A stretch of 64,000 nucleotides of DNA from Rhodospirillales bacterium CG15_BIG_FIL_POST_REV_8_21_14_020_66_15 (GCA_002781745.1 PFFW01000102.1:26524-90523), one strand, 5' to 3'; shown: positions 9,165-17,716, counted from the first letter of the stretch. Translations and numbers: made by a program. The notes: generated by a model not told the origin, from the letters alone.

Positions 9165-9790
9165 GCGGACAGTCCGCCCGACTGCGGCCACAGCGACGCC
9201 GGGTCGAAGATCGCCGGGAACCAGGCCTTGCCGTCCTCCACCGCCTCTTCCAGGAGCGAGAAATAGCTCGGCCAGGTCGGCAGGATGCGGGCCTCGACCT
9301 CGCCCGCCTCGAAGCTCATCTGGGCTTCGAACTTGGCCGCGACCTTCTGCATCTTCCGGTTTTCCGCCAGGCACAGCATGTACACCCGGTCGATGCAGCG
9401 GTTGCGCGCGATGGTGAGGACGCGGCGCAGCAGTTCCGTGCCGACGCCCGCGTTCTGCCACGGCCCTTCGACGGAGAACGCGACCTCGGCCATGATGCGG
9501 GGCACCATGCGCACACGGACCAGCTCGCCGACACCCCGCAGTTCGCCGTCGATGAAGGCGCCGACGACCACGGCGGCCGACCAGTCCAGCCGCCCGCAGT
9601 AATCGTCGATCGCCGCCTCCGTCACGCCGCCCCAGAACCGCAGGTGGCGGTCATGGGGCTCCAGCCGTTTGAGGTGCCCGGCCAGAAGTTCCGTGTCGGC
9701 CGCCGTCAGCTTGCGATAGACGGGCGGCGCGGCGAACGGCGCAGGCGCCGTCATGCCGGCGGGCTTGGCGTCTTCTATGTTGGTGGTCAT
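9161..9790 (-). CDS. GNAT family N-acetyltransferase
   Basis: The product has 209 residues, starting at MTTNIEDAKP (9790), which follows the strong AAAGGAAGG Shine-Dalgarno; a longer reading to 9880 lacks this. The GNAT core is visible: a strand with MAEVAFSV, then the pantetheine-binding loop PWQNAGVGTELLRRV (Q..GxG/A type), and a later Asn-rich segment LAENRKMQKVAAKF. It resembles single-domain acetyltransferases related to Pat-like proteins, but no cAMP-binding domain is present. The acceptor substrate is unknown. The gene is convergent with the acyl-CoA ligase and overlaps it by 4 bp. An 8-bp-arm hairpin (9810-9829) lies just upstream of its Shine-Dalgarno. Confidence 0.85.
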   Translation of the reverse strand: MTTNIEDAKPAGMTAPAPFAAPPVYRKLTAADTELLAGHLKRLEPHDRHLRFWGGVTEAAIDDYCGRLDWSAAVVVGAFIDGELRGVGELVRVRMVPRIMAEVAFSVEGPWQNAGVGTELLRRVLTIARNRCIDRVYMLCLAENRKMQKVAAKFEAQMSFEAGEVEARILPTWPSYFSLLEEAVEDGKAWFPAIFDPASLWPQSGGLSA

Positions 9791-9987
9791 GGAAGACCTT
9801 CCTTTCAGCCGGGCCACCCATGTGGCCCGCGCAAAAGCGTCTTCCCCCTGAAACTCAAACAAGTGAGCACAGGGAAACATATGGGCGCACGATGCTGCAC
9901 TGCAATATCGATTGCGTTAAATTCTTCAAACGGTTGGAACAGGCCCTTTGCGTCGCGGTATAAAATCCGCCGAACCCGGCCGCATTC

Positions 9988-10821
9988 CTATTCCAGGTCG
10001 AACCCGTGGGCGCGGATGAAATCCCCGAAATCCGCCCGTTCCCGCTTGGCGAGGCGGCGCGCCGTGTTCTCGGTCCAGCCGTAGTCGTCGGAGATGCCGA
10101 AATCGTCCTTGTGCATCTGCCTTTCCGGTGGGATGGGCTGGAGCCGGTTGCGCCGGGCGTCATAGGCGCGCAGGTCCTCCTCCAGGTTCGCATCGTCGTA
10201 GGTCCCATGATGAACCACCACCGAGGGCGGCAGGCGCAGCGTGAAGCGGCCGTCGTCCGTGGGATAGCCCAGCGTCAGCCCGGACACGGGAAACACGCCC
10301 TTGGGCAGGCCGAGAAGGCTGCAGACCTCGGCCGTGTGGGCCCGCACGGCCGAGATGGGACAGCTGCCCAGCCCCTTGAAGTCGGCCGCCGTGATAAAGG
10401 CCATCATGGCGAGGGCCGCGTCCACCGCGGCGTTCATGAAGGTGTCGAGGGTGTTGTTGACGTGCTCCTTGCCGCGCAGCTCGGCGATGCGCTGGCCCCG
10501 GTGCATGTCGGCGCAGAACACCAGAAAGCGAGACGCATCGGCGATCCAGGGCATGGAGCCAATCATGTCCGAGAGGGCGCGCTGCTGGTCCTTGTCCGTG
10601 ACGACGATGGAATACTGCTGCAGGTCCGACTTGGCCGGCGCCGACTGGGCCGCCGCCAGCAGGGTCTCCAGCAGGCCGTCGGAAACCTCTTCCCGTCCGT
10701 AGCGGCGGCACACCCGGCGTCCGATCATGCGCGCCACGGGTTCGTCCAGCAGAAGGTCCGTATCCTCGAACCGGGGGTTGAGGCCGAACCGGCCGAGGAA
10801 CAGGTCGTTTCTGAACGGCAT
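9988..10821 (-). CDS. Nitroreductase family oxidoreductase
   Basis: The product has 277 residues, starting at MPFRNDLFLG (10821) behind an AAGGAG site. FMN-dependent nitroreductase features include the N-terminal RRVCRRYG (FMN phosphate-binding Arg cluster), AAQSAPAKSDLQQYSIV, the dimer helix VDAALAMMAFITAADFKGLGSCPISAVR, and VSGLTLGYP. These enzymes reduce nitro compounds, quinones or flavins with NAD(P)H. The extended C-terminus (YDARRNRLQPIPPERQ onward) resembles NfsA-type NADPH oxidoreductases. It is the third gene in an operon with an alpha/beta hydrolase and a nucleotide-sugar epimerase, 22 bp after the hydrolase. The substrate cannot be inferred. Confidence 0.88.
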   Translation of the reverse strand: MPFRNDLFLGRFGLNPRFEDTDLLLDEPVARMIGRRVCRRYGREEVSDGLLETLLAAAQSAPAKSDLQQYSIVVTDKDQQRALSDMIGSMPWIADASRFLVFCADMHRGQRIAELRGKEHVNNTLDTFMNAAVDAALAMMAFITAADFKGLGSCPISAVRAHTAEVCSLLGLPKGVFPVSGLTLGYPTDDGRFTLRLPPSVVVHHGTYDDANLEEDLRAYDARRNRLQPIPPERQMHKDDFGISDDYGWTENTARRLAKRERADFGDFIRAHGFDLE

Positions 10822-10843
10822 GATGCGTCTCCTTCTTAAATCC

Positions 10844-11749
10844 TCAGGCGTCCACGCCCAGGAACGGCGCCAGTCCGGCCCAGACGGCGTCGGGCGCCTC
10901 CTCGGCCAGGAAATGGCCGCAGTTGAGCGGCCCGCCCCGCACGTCGTCGGCCCATTCGCGCCAGATATCGAGGGCCGAAGTCGCCCCGTCGGTAGTCGGC
11001 CCACCCGATTTCCGGGCGCTGCCCCAAAGGGCGAGCACCGGGCATTGCAGCTTGCGGCCCGCCGTCAGGTCGGCGCGGTCCAGGTCGTCGTCGACGGTGG
11101 CGCCGGCGCGGTAGTCCTCGCAGTTGGCGCGGATCACCTCGGGCCTGCGGTGGGCGCGCTTGTAGTCCTCGAGCGCCCCGTCGGCGAAAGCCGACATGTC
11201 CGCCGACCAGCTTTCCAGCAGCCAGGTCAGCCAGAAATCGGGATCGTGGCCGATCAGGGATTCCGGCCGGGGCGCCGGCTGCGCCAGGAACAGCCAGTGG
11301 AACGAGCCCATGGCCCAGGTCCTGTTGGCGCGCTGCCACACGCTGCCCGTGGGCACCACATCGAGAGAGCACAGCCGTTCGACCTTGTCCGGGAAGTCCA
11401 TGGCCATGCGGTGGCCGACGCGCGCACCCCGGTCGTGGCCGACCACGGCGAAGCCGTCGTACCCCAGGTCCGCCATGACCTTGACCAGGTCGCGGGCCAT
11501 GGCGCGCTTGGAATAGGGGGCGTGGCTGTCGTCCGACGGCGGGCAGGAACTGTCGCCGTAACCGCGCAGGTCCGGGCAGATGACGCGGTGCGTCCTGGCC
11601 AGCCGCGGCGCCAGGTGGCGCCAGATGATGTGGGTCTGGGGATAGCCGTGGACCATCAGCACGGCAGGCGCGCCGTCGGGGCCTCCAGCCCGCAGGTTGA
11701 TCTCGGCCCCGTCGCCCGCCATGCGTGTCTGCGTGAAGCCCTCGAACAC
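10844..11749 (-). CDS. Alpha/beta hydrolase of the haloacetate dehalogenase / epoxide hydrolase type
   Basis: The product has about 301 residues. The nucleophile elbow is VVGHDRGARV, with Asp instead of Ser, as in fluoroacetate dehalogenases and epoxide hydrolases. The oxyanion motif is MVHGYPQTH and the catalytic His is in NCGHFLAEE. The segment CPDLRGYGDSSCP is typical of this subfamily. I chose the GTG at 11749: a perfect AGGAGG lies 7 bases before it, inside the intergenic DNA after the epimerase stop. A longer reading would run into the epimerase gene. The enzyme probably hydrolyses a carbon-halogen or epoxide bond; the actual substrate is unknown. Confidence 0.87.
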   Translation of the reverse strand: MFEGFTQTRMAGDGAEINLRAGGPDGAPAVLMVHGYPQTHIIWRHLAPRLARTHRVICPDLRGYGDSSCPPSDDSHAPYSKRAMARDLVKVMADLGYDGFAVVGHDRGARVGHRMAMDFPDKVERLCSLDVVPTGSVWQRANRTWAMGSFHWLFLAQPAPRPESLIGHDPDFWLTWLLESWSADMSAFADGALEDYKRAHRRPEVIRANCEDYRAGATVDDDLDRADLTAGRKLQCPVLALWGSARKSGGPTTDGATSALDIWREWADDVRGGPLNCGHFLAEEAPDAVWAGLAPFLGVDA

Positions 11750-11765
11750 GGCCCGGCCTCCTAGC

Positions 11766-12743
11766 TCAAACCCCGTGATAGTCCTTGTACCAGTCGACGA
11801 AGCGGGGAATGCCCTGGTCGATGGGGGTGACGGGATTGAACCCGAAGTCGCGGATCGAGGCGTCGATGTCCGCATAGGTTTCCGGCACGTCGCCCGTCTG
11901 CAGGGGCTGGAAGTCGATCGTCGCCCTGCGCTGCAGGGCCTCCTCCAGCACCTGGATGAAGCGCATGAGTTGTTCCGAGCGGTTGTTGCCCAGGTTGTAA
12001 AGCCGGTGCGGCGTGCCGTCGGGACCGCTCGGCGCGGTGCCCAGCACGCCCAGGACGCCGCCGACGATGTCGTCGATGAAGGTGAAGTCGCGGCGCATCT
12101 CGCCGTTGTTGAACACGGGGATCGGCTCGCCGGCGATGATCTTCTTGGTGAAGATGTAGGCCGCCATGTCGGGCCGGCCCCAGGGCCCGTAGACCGTGAA
12201 GAAGCGCAGCCCCGTCAGCGGCAGGCCGTACATGCGGGCATAGCTCTCCGACAACAGCTCCATGGACCGCTTGGTCGCGGCATAGAGCGATACCGGATGG
12301 TCTACCGGGTCCTCGACCGAGAACGGCAGCTTGGTATTGGCGCCGTAGACCGAGGACGAGGACGCATAGACGAAATGCTTCAGGTTCTTGAGCCTGCGCG
12401 CGGCCTCCATCAGCACCAGGTGGCCGTCCACGTTGGACCGCGTATAGGCATAGGGATTGATCAGCGAGTAGCGCACGCCCGCCTGCGCCGCCAGATGGAT
12501 GACCCGGTCGATGTCGCCGTGGCGGGCGAAGGTCTGCTCCACGGCATCGCGGTCGGCGATGTCGGCACGCACCATGGAGAACCCTTCGTGGGCCAGAAGG
12601 CGCGCGGCCCGGTTCTCCTTCAGGGTCACGTCGTAATAGTCGTTGAAGTTGTCGACGCCGATCACCCGCTCGCCCCGCGCCAGCAGCGCCTGCGCGGTAT
12701 GGAAGCCGATGAAGCCGGCCGCGCCGGTAACCAGAATGCTCAT
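11766..12743 (-). CDS. UDP-glucuronate 4-epimerase-like NAD-dependent epimerase
   Basis: The product has 325 residues, starting at MSILVTGAAG. This extended short-chain dehydrogenase/reductase shows GAAGFIG for NAD binding, the VDNFNDYYDVTLKENR segment typical of UDP-glucuronate (UDP-galacturonate) 4-epimerases, the ASSSSVYG Ser site and the YAATK Tyr/Lys pair, then RFFTVYGPWGRPDMA. These enzymes make UDP-galacturonate for capsule or lipopolysaccharide. No other polysaccharide gene is in the window, so it may be an isolated copy. It leads the operon with the hydrolase and the nitroreductase. The assignment to glucuronate rather than glucose rests on subfamily motifs only. Confidence 0.9.
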   Translation of the reverse strand: MSILVTGAAGFIGFHTAQALLARGERVIGVDNFNDYYDVTLKENRAARLLAHEGFSMVRADIADRDAVEQTFARHGDIDRVIHLAAQAGVRYSLINPYAYTRSNVDGHLVLMEAARRLKNLKHFVYASSSSVYGANTKLPFSVEDPVDHPVSLYAATKRSMELLSESYARMYGLPLTGLRFFTVYGPWGRPDMAAYIFTKKIIAGEPIPVFNNGEMRRDFTFIDDIVGGVLGVLGTAPSGPDGTPHRLYNLGNNRSEQLMRFIQVLEEALQRRATIDFQPLQTGDVPETYADIDASIRDFGFNPVTPIDQGIPRFVDWYKDYHGV

Positions 12744-13028
12744 GAACGGACCGTTCCCTGACCTTGACCGCAGCCGGTATAGCCGCTTGGGAATCAAAAA
12801 TCACGGGCCAATCGCCGCCCGGCGGCAGAAACCGGTTCCGCGGCAAAGAATATTTCCGCGCCCTCGTCCGGGCGCGCCAGGGCATGACGCGCAAGCGCCG
12901 TTTCGCGCCACAAAATTACGATTTTCGCCCGCCGGATTGCAGGCGCACCCGCCATCCCGTAACGTTGTTCGAGAATGCCGCCCGGTCCGGCCCGGACCGA
13001 AAACCGGTGGCGCAATGGGAAGAAACCG

Positions 13029-16000
13029 GTGAAGCTTCGCAGCGTCAGCCTGGATGACAAGTACGGCCTTTCCGAGGGCCGCGTGTTCCTGACCGGGACG
13101 CAGGCCCTGGTGCGCCTCAACCTGATGCAGCGCCAACGCGACCTGGCGGCCGGCCTGAACACGGCGGGCTACGTCACCGGCTATCGCGGCTCGCCGCTCG
13201 GCGGCATCGACCGCGAGTTCGGCCGCGCCAAGCGCTTCCTCGACGGCCACCACGTGAAGTTCCATCCCGCCGTCAACGAGGACCTGGCCGCCACGGCGAT
13301 CTGGGGCACGCAGCAGGTGGGCCTGTTCGAGCGCGCGAAATACGACGGCGTGTTCGGCATGTGGTACGGCAAAGGGCCCGGCGTCGACCGCTCGGGCGAC
13401 GTGTTCCGCCACGCCAACATGGCCGGCACCGCGCCGAACGGCGGCGTGCTGGTGATGGCCGGGGACGACCCGGCCTGCAAGTCCTCGACCGTGCCGAGCC
13501 AGTCCGAGCACGCCCTGATGGACGCCAACATCCCGATCCTCAACCCCATCGACGTGCAGGACCTGCTCGACCTCGGGCTCTACGGCTGGGCCATGTCGCG
13601 CTTTGCCGGCGTCTGGGTCGGCGTCAAGTGCATCACCGACAACGTCGACACCTCGGCCAGCATCGACGTCTCGCCCGACCGGGTGAGGATCGTCCTGCCG
13701 GAATTCGAGATGCCGCCGGGCGGCCTGCACATCCGCTGGCCCGATCCGCCCCTGGAGCAGGAAGAGCGCCTGCACCGCCACAAGCTCTACGCCGCCCTCG
13801 CCTTCGCGCGGGCCAACAGGCTGGACCGCGTGATGCTGGATTCGAGCAAGCCGCGCTTCGGCATCGTCTCCACCGGCAAGGCCTATCTCGACACCCTGCA
13901 GGCGCTGGAGGACCTGGGCATCGGCACGGCCGAGGCCGAAGCGATCGGCCTGCGTCTCTACCGCGTCGCCATGCCCTGGCCGCTGGAACGCGAGGGGGCG
14001 CGCCATTTCGCCGAGGGGTTGGAAGAGATTTTGGTCGTCGAGGAGAAGCGCGCGGTCATCGAGAACCAGCTGAAGGAACAGCTCTACAACTGGCGGGCCG
14101 ACGTGCGGCCCCGGGTGGTCGGCAAGTTCGACGAAAAGGGCGAGTGGATCCTGCCCTCGGCGGGTGAACTGACGCCCGCGCGCATCGCCCGCGTGATCGC
14201 GGCGCGCATCCGCAATTTCCACATTTCGGAAGCGGTGGAAAAGCGCCTTCGCTTCCTCGAGGAGAAGGAACGGATCCTCGAGCGCGCGGTGCCCTCGATC
14301 AAGCGCATCCCCTATTTCTGCGCCGGCTGCCCGCACAACACGTCGACCACCGTGCCGGAGGGCATGGAGGCCGCCGCCGGCATCGGCTGCCACTACATGG
14401 CGATCTGGATGCCCGGGCGGCGCACGGCGACCTTCACCCACATGGGGGCCGAGGGCGCCAACTGGATCGGCCAGGCGCCGTTCACCGAGCGCGAGCACAT
14501 CTTCGTCAACATCGGCGACGGCACCTATTTCCATTCCGGCATCCTGGCGATCCGCGCCGCCGTGGCGGCCAAGGTCAACGTGACCTACAAGGTCCTCTAC
14601 AACGACGCCGTCGCCATGACCGGCGGCCAGCCCATGGACGGGCCGCTCGACCCCGCGCGCATCTCGCGCCAGGTGCGGGCCGAGGGGGTGGAGCGCGTGG
14701 CCGTGGTGACGGACGAGCCCGGCAAATACCCGCCGGGCACGGAATTCGCCCCCGGCACCACCATCCGCCACCGCGACGACCTGGACCGGGTGCAGCGCGA
14801 CCTGGCCGCGTGGCCGGGGGTGTCGGTGCTGATCTATGACCAGACCTGCGCCGCCGAGAAACGCCGCCGCAGGAAGCGCCACACCTTCCCCGACCCGCCC
14901 CGCCGCGTCTTCATCAACGAGGCCGTGTGCGAGGGCTGCGGCGACTGCGGCGTCGTCTCCAACTGCGTCGCCATCGTGCCGAAGGAGACCGAACTGGGCC
15001 GCAAGCGCGCCATCGACCAGAACGTCTGCAACAAGGACTACACCTGCCTCAAGGGCTTCTGCCCGTCCTTCGTCACCGTGCACGGCGGCGGCCTCGCCAA
15101 GGGCGCCGACCCGCGAAGTCCCGACGCCGACAATATCGGTTCGGGCGCTCCCTTCTCCGTGCTGCCCGACCCGGCCCTGCCCGATACCGCCCGGGCCTAC
15201 AACGTCTGCGTCACCGGCATCGGCGGCACCGGCGTGGTGACCATTTCGGCGCTGCTCGGCATGGCGGCGCATGTGGACGGCAAGGCGGTGACGGTACTCG
15301 ACGTCGCCGGCCTGGCGCAGAAGAACGGCGCCGTCTACGCCCATGTGCGGGTGGCCGACGACGCGGACGCGCTGAACGCCGTGCGCATCGCCGCCGGGGG
15401 TGCCGACCTTCTGCTCGGCGCCGACATGGTGACCTCGGGCGGGTTCGAGACCCTGGCCAAGCTGGACCCGGCGCGGGCGCGCGCCGTGGTCAACGCCCGG
15501 CGCACCATGACCGCCGACTTCACCAACCTGCCGGACCTGGAATTCCCCGACGCCGAGCTGCACCGCGCCATCGCCGACGCGACGGCCGAGGCCGCCTTCG
15601 TCGACGTGACGCATCTGGCGCGCCGGCTCATGGGCGACACCATCGCCGCCAACATCATGCTGCTGGGCTTCGCCTATCAGAAGGGCTGGCTGCCGGTTTC
15701 GGCCGCCGCCGTCGAACGCGCCATCGAACTGAACGGCGTGGCGGTGGACTTCAACAAACAGGCCTTCGCCTGGGGCCGCCGCGCCGCCCACGACCCGGCG
15801 CTGGCGCACAAGCTCGCGGGCGGGCACGCCGACGACGAGGCCTCGCAGGCCTTCGACCTGGATGCCTTCATCGAACGCCGCATGGCGGACCTGACCGCCT
15901 ATCAGGACGCGGCCTATGCGGCCAGGTACGTGAAAGCGGTGGACAGGGTGCGCGCCAGGGAGGCGGCCCTCGGCGCGGGCGGGACCGAGCTGACCGAGGC

Positions 16001-16514
16001 CGTGGCCCGGTCCTTGTTCAAGCTCATGGCCTACAAGGACGAGTACGAGGTCGCGCGGCTCTATTCCGCGCCCGCGTTCCGCCGGTCCCTGCGCGAGACC
16101 TTCCGGGGCGTGGAGAAGCTGACCCTGCATCTCGCCCCGCCGCTGCTGGCGCAGAAGGACCCGCGCACGGGGCACCTGATCAAGCGCGAATTCGGGCCCT
16201 GGGTCTTCTGGGCCTTCCGCCTGCTCGCCCCCCTGAAGGGCCTGCGCGGCACCGCCCTCGACCCCTTCGGCCATACGGCCGAACGCCGGATGGAGCGCAA
16301 ACTGATCGGCGACTACGAGGCGACGCTGGAAACGCTTCTGTCGAAGCTGACCGCCGACAACCTGCCCCTCGCGGCCGAGATCGCCTCCCTGCCCCTCACG
16401 ATGCGCGGCTTCGGGCACGTGAAGACGGCGAACGTGGAAAAGGCCAAGGCCCGCGAGGCGGACCTGCTCGCCGCCTTCACCGACCCGGCGGGGACGGCCA
16501 GGGCGGCGGAGTGA
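13029..16514 (+). CDS. Indolepyruvate ferredoxin oxidoreductase family protein (fused IorA-IorB type)
   Basis: A single chain of about 1161 residues that oxidatively decarboxylates 2-oxoacids such as indolepyruvate to acyl-CoA in aromatic amino acid degradation. The N-terminal pyrimidine domain begins DDKYGLSEGRVFLTGTQALV; the TPP domain has FCAGCPHNTST and NIGDGTYFHSG; a Cys-rich segment CEGCGDCGVVSNC plus CNKDYTCLKGFC probably binds iron-sulfur; the gamma domain follows at GIGGTGVVTISALLG. I chose the GTG at 13029 because GGGAAG precedes it and family members begin just before SLDDKY; an ATG at 12975 is the alternative. It stands alone, with no adjacent ferredoxin or phenylacetate genes. 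Confidence 0.93.
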   Translation: MKLRSVSLDDKYGLSEGRVFLTGTQALVRLNLMQRQRDLAAGLNTAGYVTGYRGSPLGGIDREFGRAKRFLDGHHVKFHPAVNEDLAATAIWGTQQVGLFERAKYDGVFGMWYGKGPGVDRSGDVFRHANMAGTAPNGGVLVMAGDDPACKSSTVPSQSEHALMDANIPILNPIDVQDLLDLGLYGWAMSRFAGVWVGVKCITDNVDTSASIDVSPDRVRIVLPEFEMPPGGLHIRWPDPPLEQEERLHRHKLYAALAFARANRLDRVMLDSSKPRFGIVSTGKAYLDTLQALEDLGIGTAEAEAIGLRLYRVAMPWPLEREGARHFAEGLEEILVVEEKRAVIENQLKEQLYNWRADVRPRVVGKFDEKGEWILPSAGELTPARIARVIAARIRNFHISEAVEKRLRFLEEKERILERAVPSIKRIPYFCAGCPHNTSTTVPEGMEAAAGIGCHYMAIWMPGRRTATFTHMGAEGANWIGQAPFTEREHIFVNIGDGTYFHSGILAIRAAVAAKVNVTYKVLYNDAVAMTGGQPMDGPLDPARISRQVRAEGVERVAVVTDEPGKYPPGTEFAPGTTIRHRDDLDRVQRDLAAWPGVSVLIYDQTCAAEKRRRRKRHTFPDPPRRVFINEAVCEGCGDCGVVSNCVAIVPKETELGRKRAIDQNVCNKDYTCLKGFCPSFVTVHGGGLAKGADPRSPDADNIGSGAPFSVLPDPALPDTARAYNVCVTGIGGTGVVTISALLGMAAHVDGKAVTVLDVAGLAQKNGAVYAHVRVADDADALNAVRIAAGGADLLLGADMVTSGGFETLAKLDPARARAVVNARRTMTADFTNLPDLEFPDAELHRAIADATAEAAFVDVTHLARRLMGDTIAANIMLLGFAYQKGWLPVSAAAVERAIELNGVAVDFNKQAFAWGRRAAHDPALAHKLAGGHADDEASQAFDLDAFIERRMADLTAYQDAAYAARYVKAVDRVRAREAALGAGGTELTEAVARSLFKLMAYKDEYEVARLYSAPAFRRSLRETFRGVEKLTLHLAPPLLAQKDPRTGHLIKREFGPWVFWAFRLLAPLKGLRGTALDPFGHTAERRMERKLIGDYEATLETLLSKLTADNLPLAAEIASLPLTMRGFGHVKTANVEKAKAREADLLAAFTDPAGTARAAE

Positions 16515-16597
16515 CTATTGTCAGGGGCAACCGAAAAAATTGCAGGGGACGCATTTTGCCCGGCAACAAAGTATTCTTGAGTTGTTGTCCGCGTGTC

Positions 16598-16625
16598 GGG
16601 GGTTCGAGTCCCTATACCGCTACCA
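16598..16625 (+). other. tRNA 3'-end-like fragment (possible attachment-site remnant)
   Basis: The sequence reads as a T arm, acceptor 3' strand, discriminator and CCA in correct register. A G-rich 5' stem (16598-16602) is followed by the seven-base loop TTCGAGT (16603-16609), then CCCTA, the acceptor strand TACCGCT and ACCA. Stem pairing is 3 Watson-Crick pairs, one G-U and one mismatch. I found no matching 5' half (AGCGGTA) upstream, so it is not a complete tRNA. Such 3' fragments are commonly left at one end of elements integrated into tRNA genes. Confidence 0.5.
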
Positions 16626-16717
16626 TCGTTACCACCAACTCGGACGTCCATTTCCTATCCTCGCAAACGCCTACATGAACGGCAGGGTCATGAAGCTGAG
16701 CGTTGGAGAGATGGGGG

Positions 16718-16760
16718 CCTCATGCTTCGAGACGGCGCTGCGCGCCTCCTCAGCATGAGG
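16718..16760. repeat. GC-rich palindromic repeat, copy A
   Basis: The perfect terminal arms CCTCATGCT and AGCATGAGG enclose CTTCGAGACGGCGC and CCTCCTCA. This type (TTCGAGAC...CTCCTCA) is a familiar interspersed palindrome in alphaproteobacteria. Copy B lies 25 bp away in the opposite orientation. Confidence 0.7.
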
Positions 16761-16785
16761 TCATATTTATAAACTCCTCGCCTCC

Positions 16786-16821
16786 CCCTGAGGAGGCGCC
16801 CCGGGGCGCCGTCTCGAAGGG
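16786..16821. repeat. GC-rich palindromic repeat, copy B (inverted relative to copy A)
   Basis: Reads CCCTGAGGAGGCGCC then GGCGCCGTCTCGAAGG, the reverse-complement pattern of copy A. The flanks CCTCGCC and GGCGAGG extend the symmetry. Copies A and B together could fold into a larger hairpin. Confidence 0.68.
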
Positions 16822-16843
16822 CGAGGCGGAGGCGCAACAAACA

Positions 16844-16898
16844 AGGGGAAAAATTACCCCGGTTTTTCTTGACGCAAGGGCAATTTTTCCCCTATGTT
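16844..16898 (+). promoter_or_regulatory. Promoter with overlapping inverted repeat (candidate autoregulatory operator) for the DUF4160/DUF2442 pair
   Basis: A perfect 12-bp inverted repeat, AGGGGAAAAATT (16844-16855) and AATTTTTCCCCT (16882-16893), brackets a -35-like TTGACG (16869-16874). A -10-like TATGTT lies at 16893-16898 with an 18-bp spacer. The DUF4160 start codon lies 26 bp downstream. The arrangement fits a promoter whose binding sites would be blocked by a dimeric repressor, as in many toxin-antitoxin operons. The DUF2442 protein with an HTH domain is the obvious candidate repressor (inference). Confidence 0.55.
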
Positions 16899-16923
16899 TT
16901 TGCGTCACCGGCGGGACCGATGA

Positions 16924-17148
16924 ATGCCGACCCTCGCGACGTTTTCGACCTTCGTCATCCGCATGTATTTCGAGGACCACAACCCGCCGCACGTCCACGT
17001 CGTCGGCCCGGAGTTCGCGGCGAAGGTGGTGATCGCGGACGGCCGCGTCATCCGGGGCGCCCTGCCGGCCCGCGCCGAACGCGAGGCGGCGGACTGGATC
17101 GCCGCCAACCGCGCCCTGCTGATGGCGAAGTGGGCGGAATTCCAATGA
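16924..17148 (+). CDS. DUF4160 domain protein
   Basis: This 74-residue protein matches DUF4160: IRMYFEDHNPPHVHV is the hallmark (acidic-HNPPH-H), followed by the AKVVIADGRVIRGALPAR strand pair and a C-terminal helix with ADWIAANRALLMAKWAEF. Such proteins are almost always paired with a DUF2442 gene, as here (37 bp downstream), and the pair is often listed as a putative toxin-antitoxin module with unproven activity. The upstream promoter-operator at 16844-16898 supports autoregulation. The biochemical function is unknown. Confidence 0.87.
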   Translation: MPTLATFSTFVIRMYFEDHNPPHVHVVGPEFAAKVVIADGRVIRGALPARAEREAADWIAANRALLMAKWAEFQ

Positions 17149-17185
17149 CCCGCCCGGCACCTCTCGTCGCCGAAAGGCCAGAACC

Positions 17186-17716
17186 ATGAACCAGATCGAC
17201 ACGCCGCTTCGCATCAAGTCCGTTTCCGCCGGCAAGGTGCCGCTGACCCTCGCCGTCGTGTGGACCGACGGCAGCCGCGACGTGGTCGATCTTTCCGGTC
17301 TGGTCGCGCGCTCCCGCCACTTCACGGTGTTCGCCGACGACCCCGAGGCCTTCGCCGACGTCGGCGTGGCCGACTGGGGCTACAGCGTCGAATGGGGCAA
17401 CGGCCTCGACTGGCCGGCGCCCAACCTGAAGCGGCTGGCCGACGAGCAGCGCAGCGTGACCGGCGCCGACCTGGCGGCCTGGCAGGAGGGCGCCGGCCTG
17501 TCCAACCGGGAGGCCGCCGACGTCCTGGGTGTCGACCTCAAGACCGTGAAGAACTGGCGGGCCGCCGCATTCCGCGACAAGCCCCTGCCCACGGCGGCGC
17601 AGTGGTCGATCCGCCATCTGACGCAGGAGCCCCTGGCCCTTATCGCCCACTACCGCCCGCGCCGCGCCGGCCGCCCGCGCAAGGCGGAGCGGGACAAGGG
17701 CAAGCGCACCGCCTGA
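17186..17716 (+). CDS. DUF2442 protein with C-terminal helix-turn-helix
   Basis: The product has 176 residues behind an AAAGG Shine-Dalgarno. Residues 1-80 form the DUF2442 domain (VWTDGSRDVVDLSGL and a region ending VEWGNGLDWPAPNLKRLA). Residues about 90-130 look like an HTH: LAAWQEGAGLSNREAADVLG then VDLKTVKNWRA. The tail RRAGRPRKAERDKGKR carries a GRP core like an AT-hook. It is probably the DNA-binding antitoxin or repressor of the pair with DUF4160 (inference). Its stop codon directly abuts the stop of the convergent AEC transporter gene. Confidence 0.8.
   Translation: MNQIDTPLRIKSVSAGKVPLTLAVVWTDGSRDVVDLSGLVARSRHFTVFADDPEAFADVGVADWGYSVEWGNGLDWPAPNLKRLADEQRSVTGADLAAWQEGAGLSNREAADVLGVDLKTVKNWRAAAFRDKPLPTAAQWSIRHLTQEPLALIAHYRPRRAGRPRKAERDKGKRTA

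Larger units (their letters stand above)
16515..16843. other. Non-coding accessory stretch (tRNA-end-like piece and palindromes)
   Basis: No convincing gene lies between the oxidoreductase and the DUF4160 gene. The stretch holds a tRNA 3'-end-like sequence (16598-16625) and two oppositely oriented copies of a GC-rich palindromic repeat (16718-16760 and 16786-16821). The composition is patchy, with a short AT tract at 16761-16773. Together these look like the edge of an inserted segment. Confidence 0.6.

Noticed and set aside
9810..9829. 8-bp-arm hairpin between the nitroreductase and GNAT genes as a terminator
   Set aside because: No T-run follows on either strand; it sits just before a Shine-Dalgarno and may simply be leader structure.
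12801..16418. A 1205-codon open frame on the minus strand
   Set aside because: It lies entirely antisense to the indolepyruvate oxidoreductase, whose motifs are intact; high GC makes such shadow frames common.
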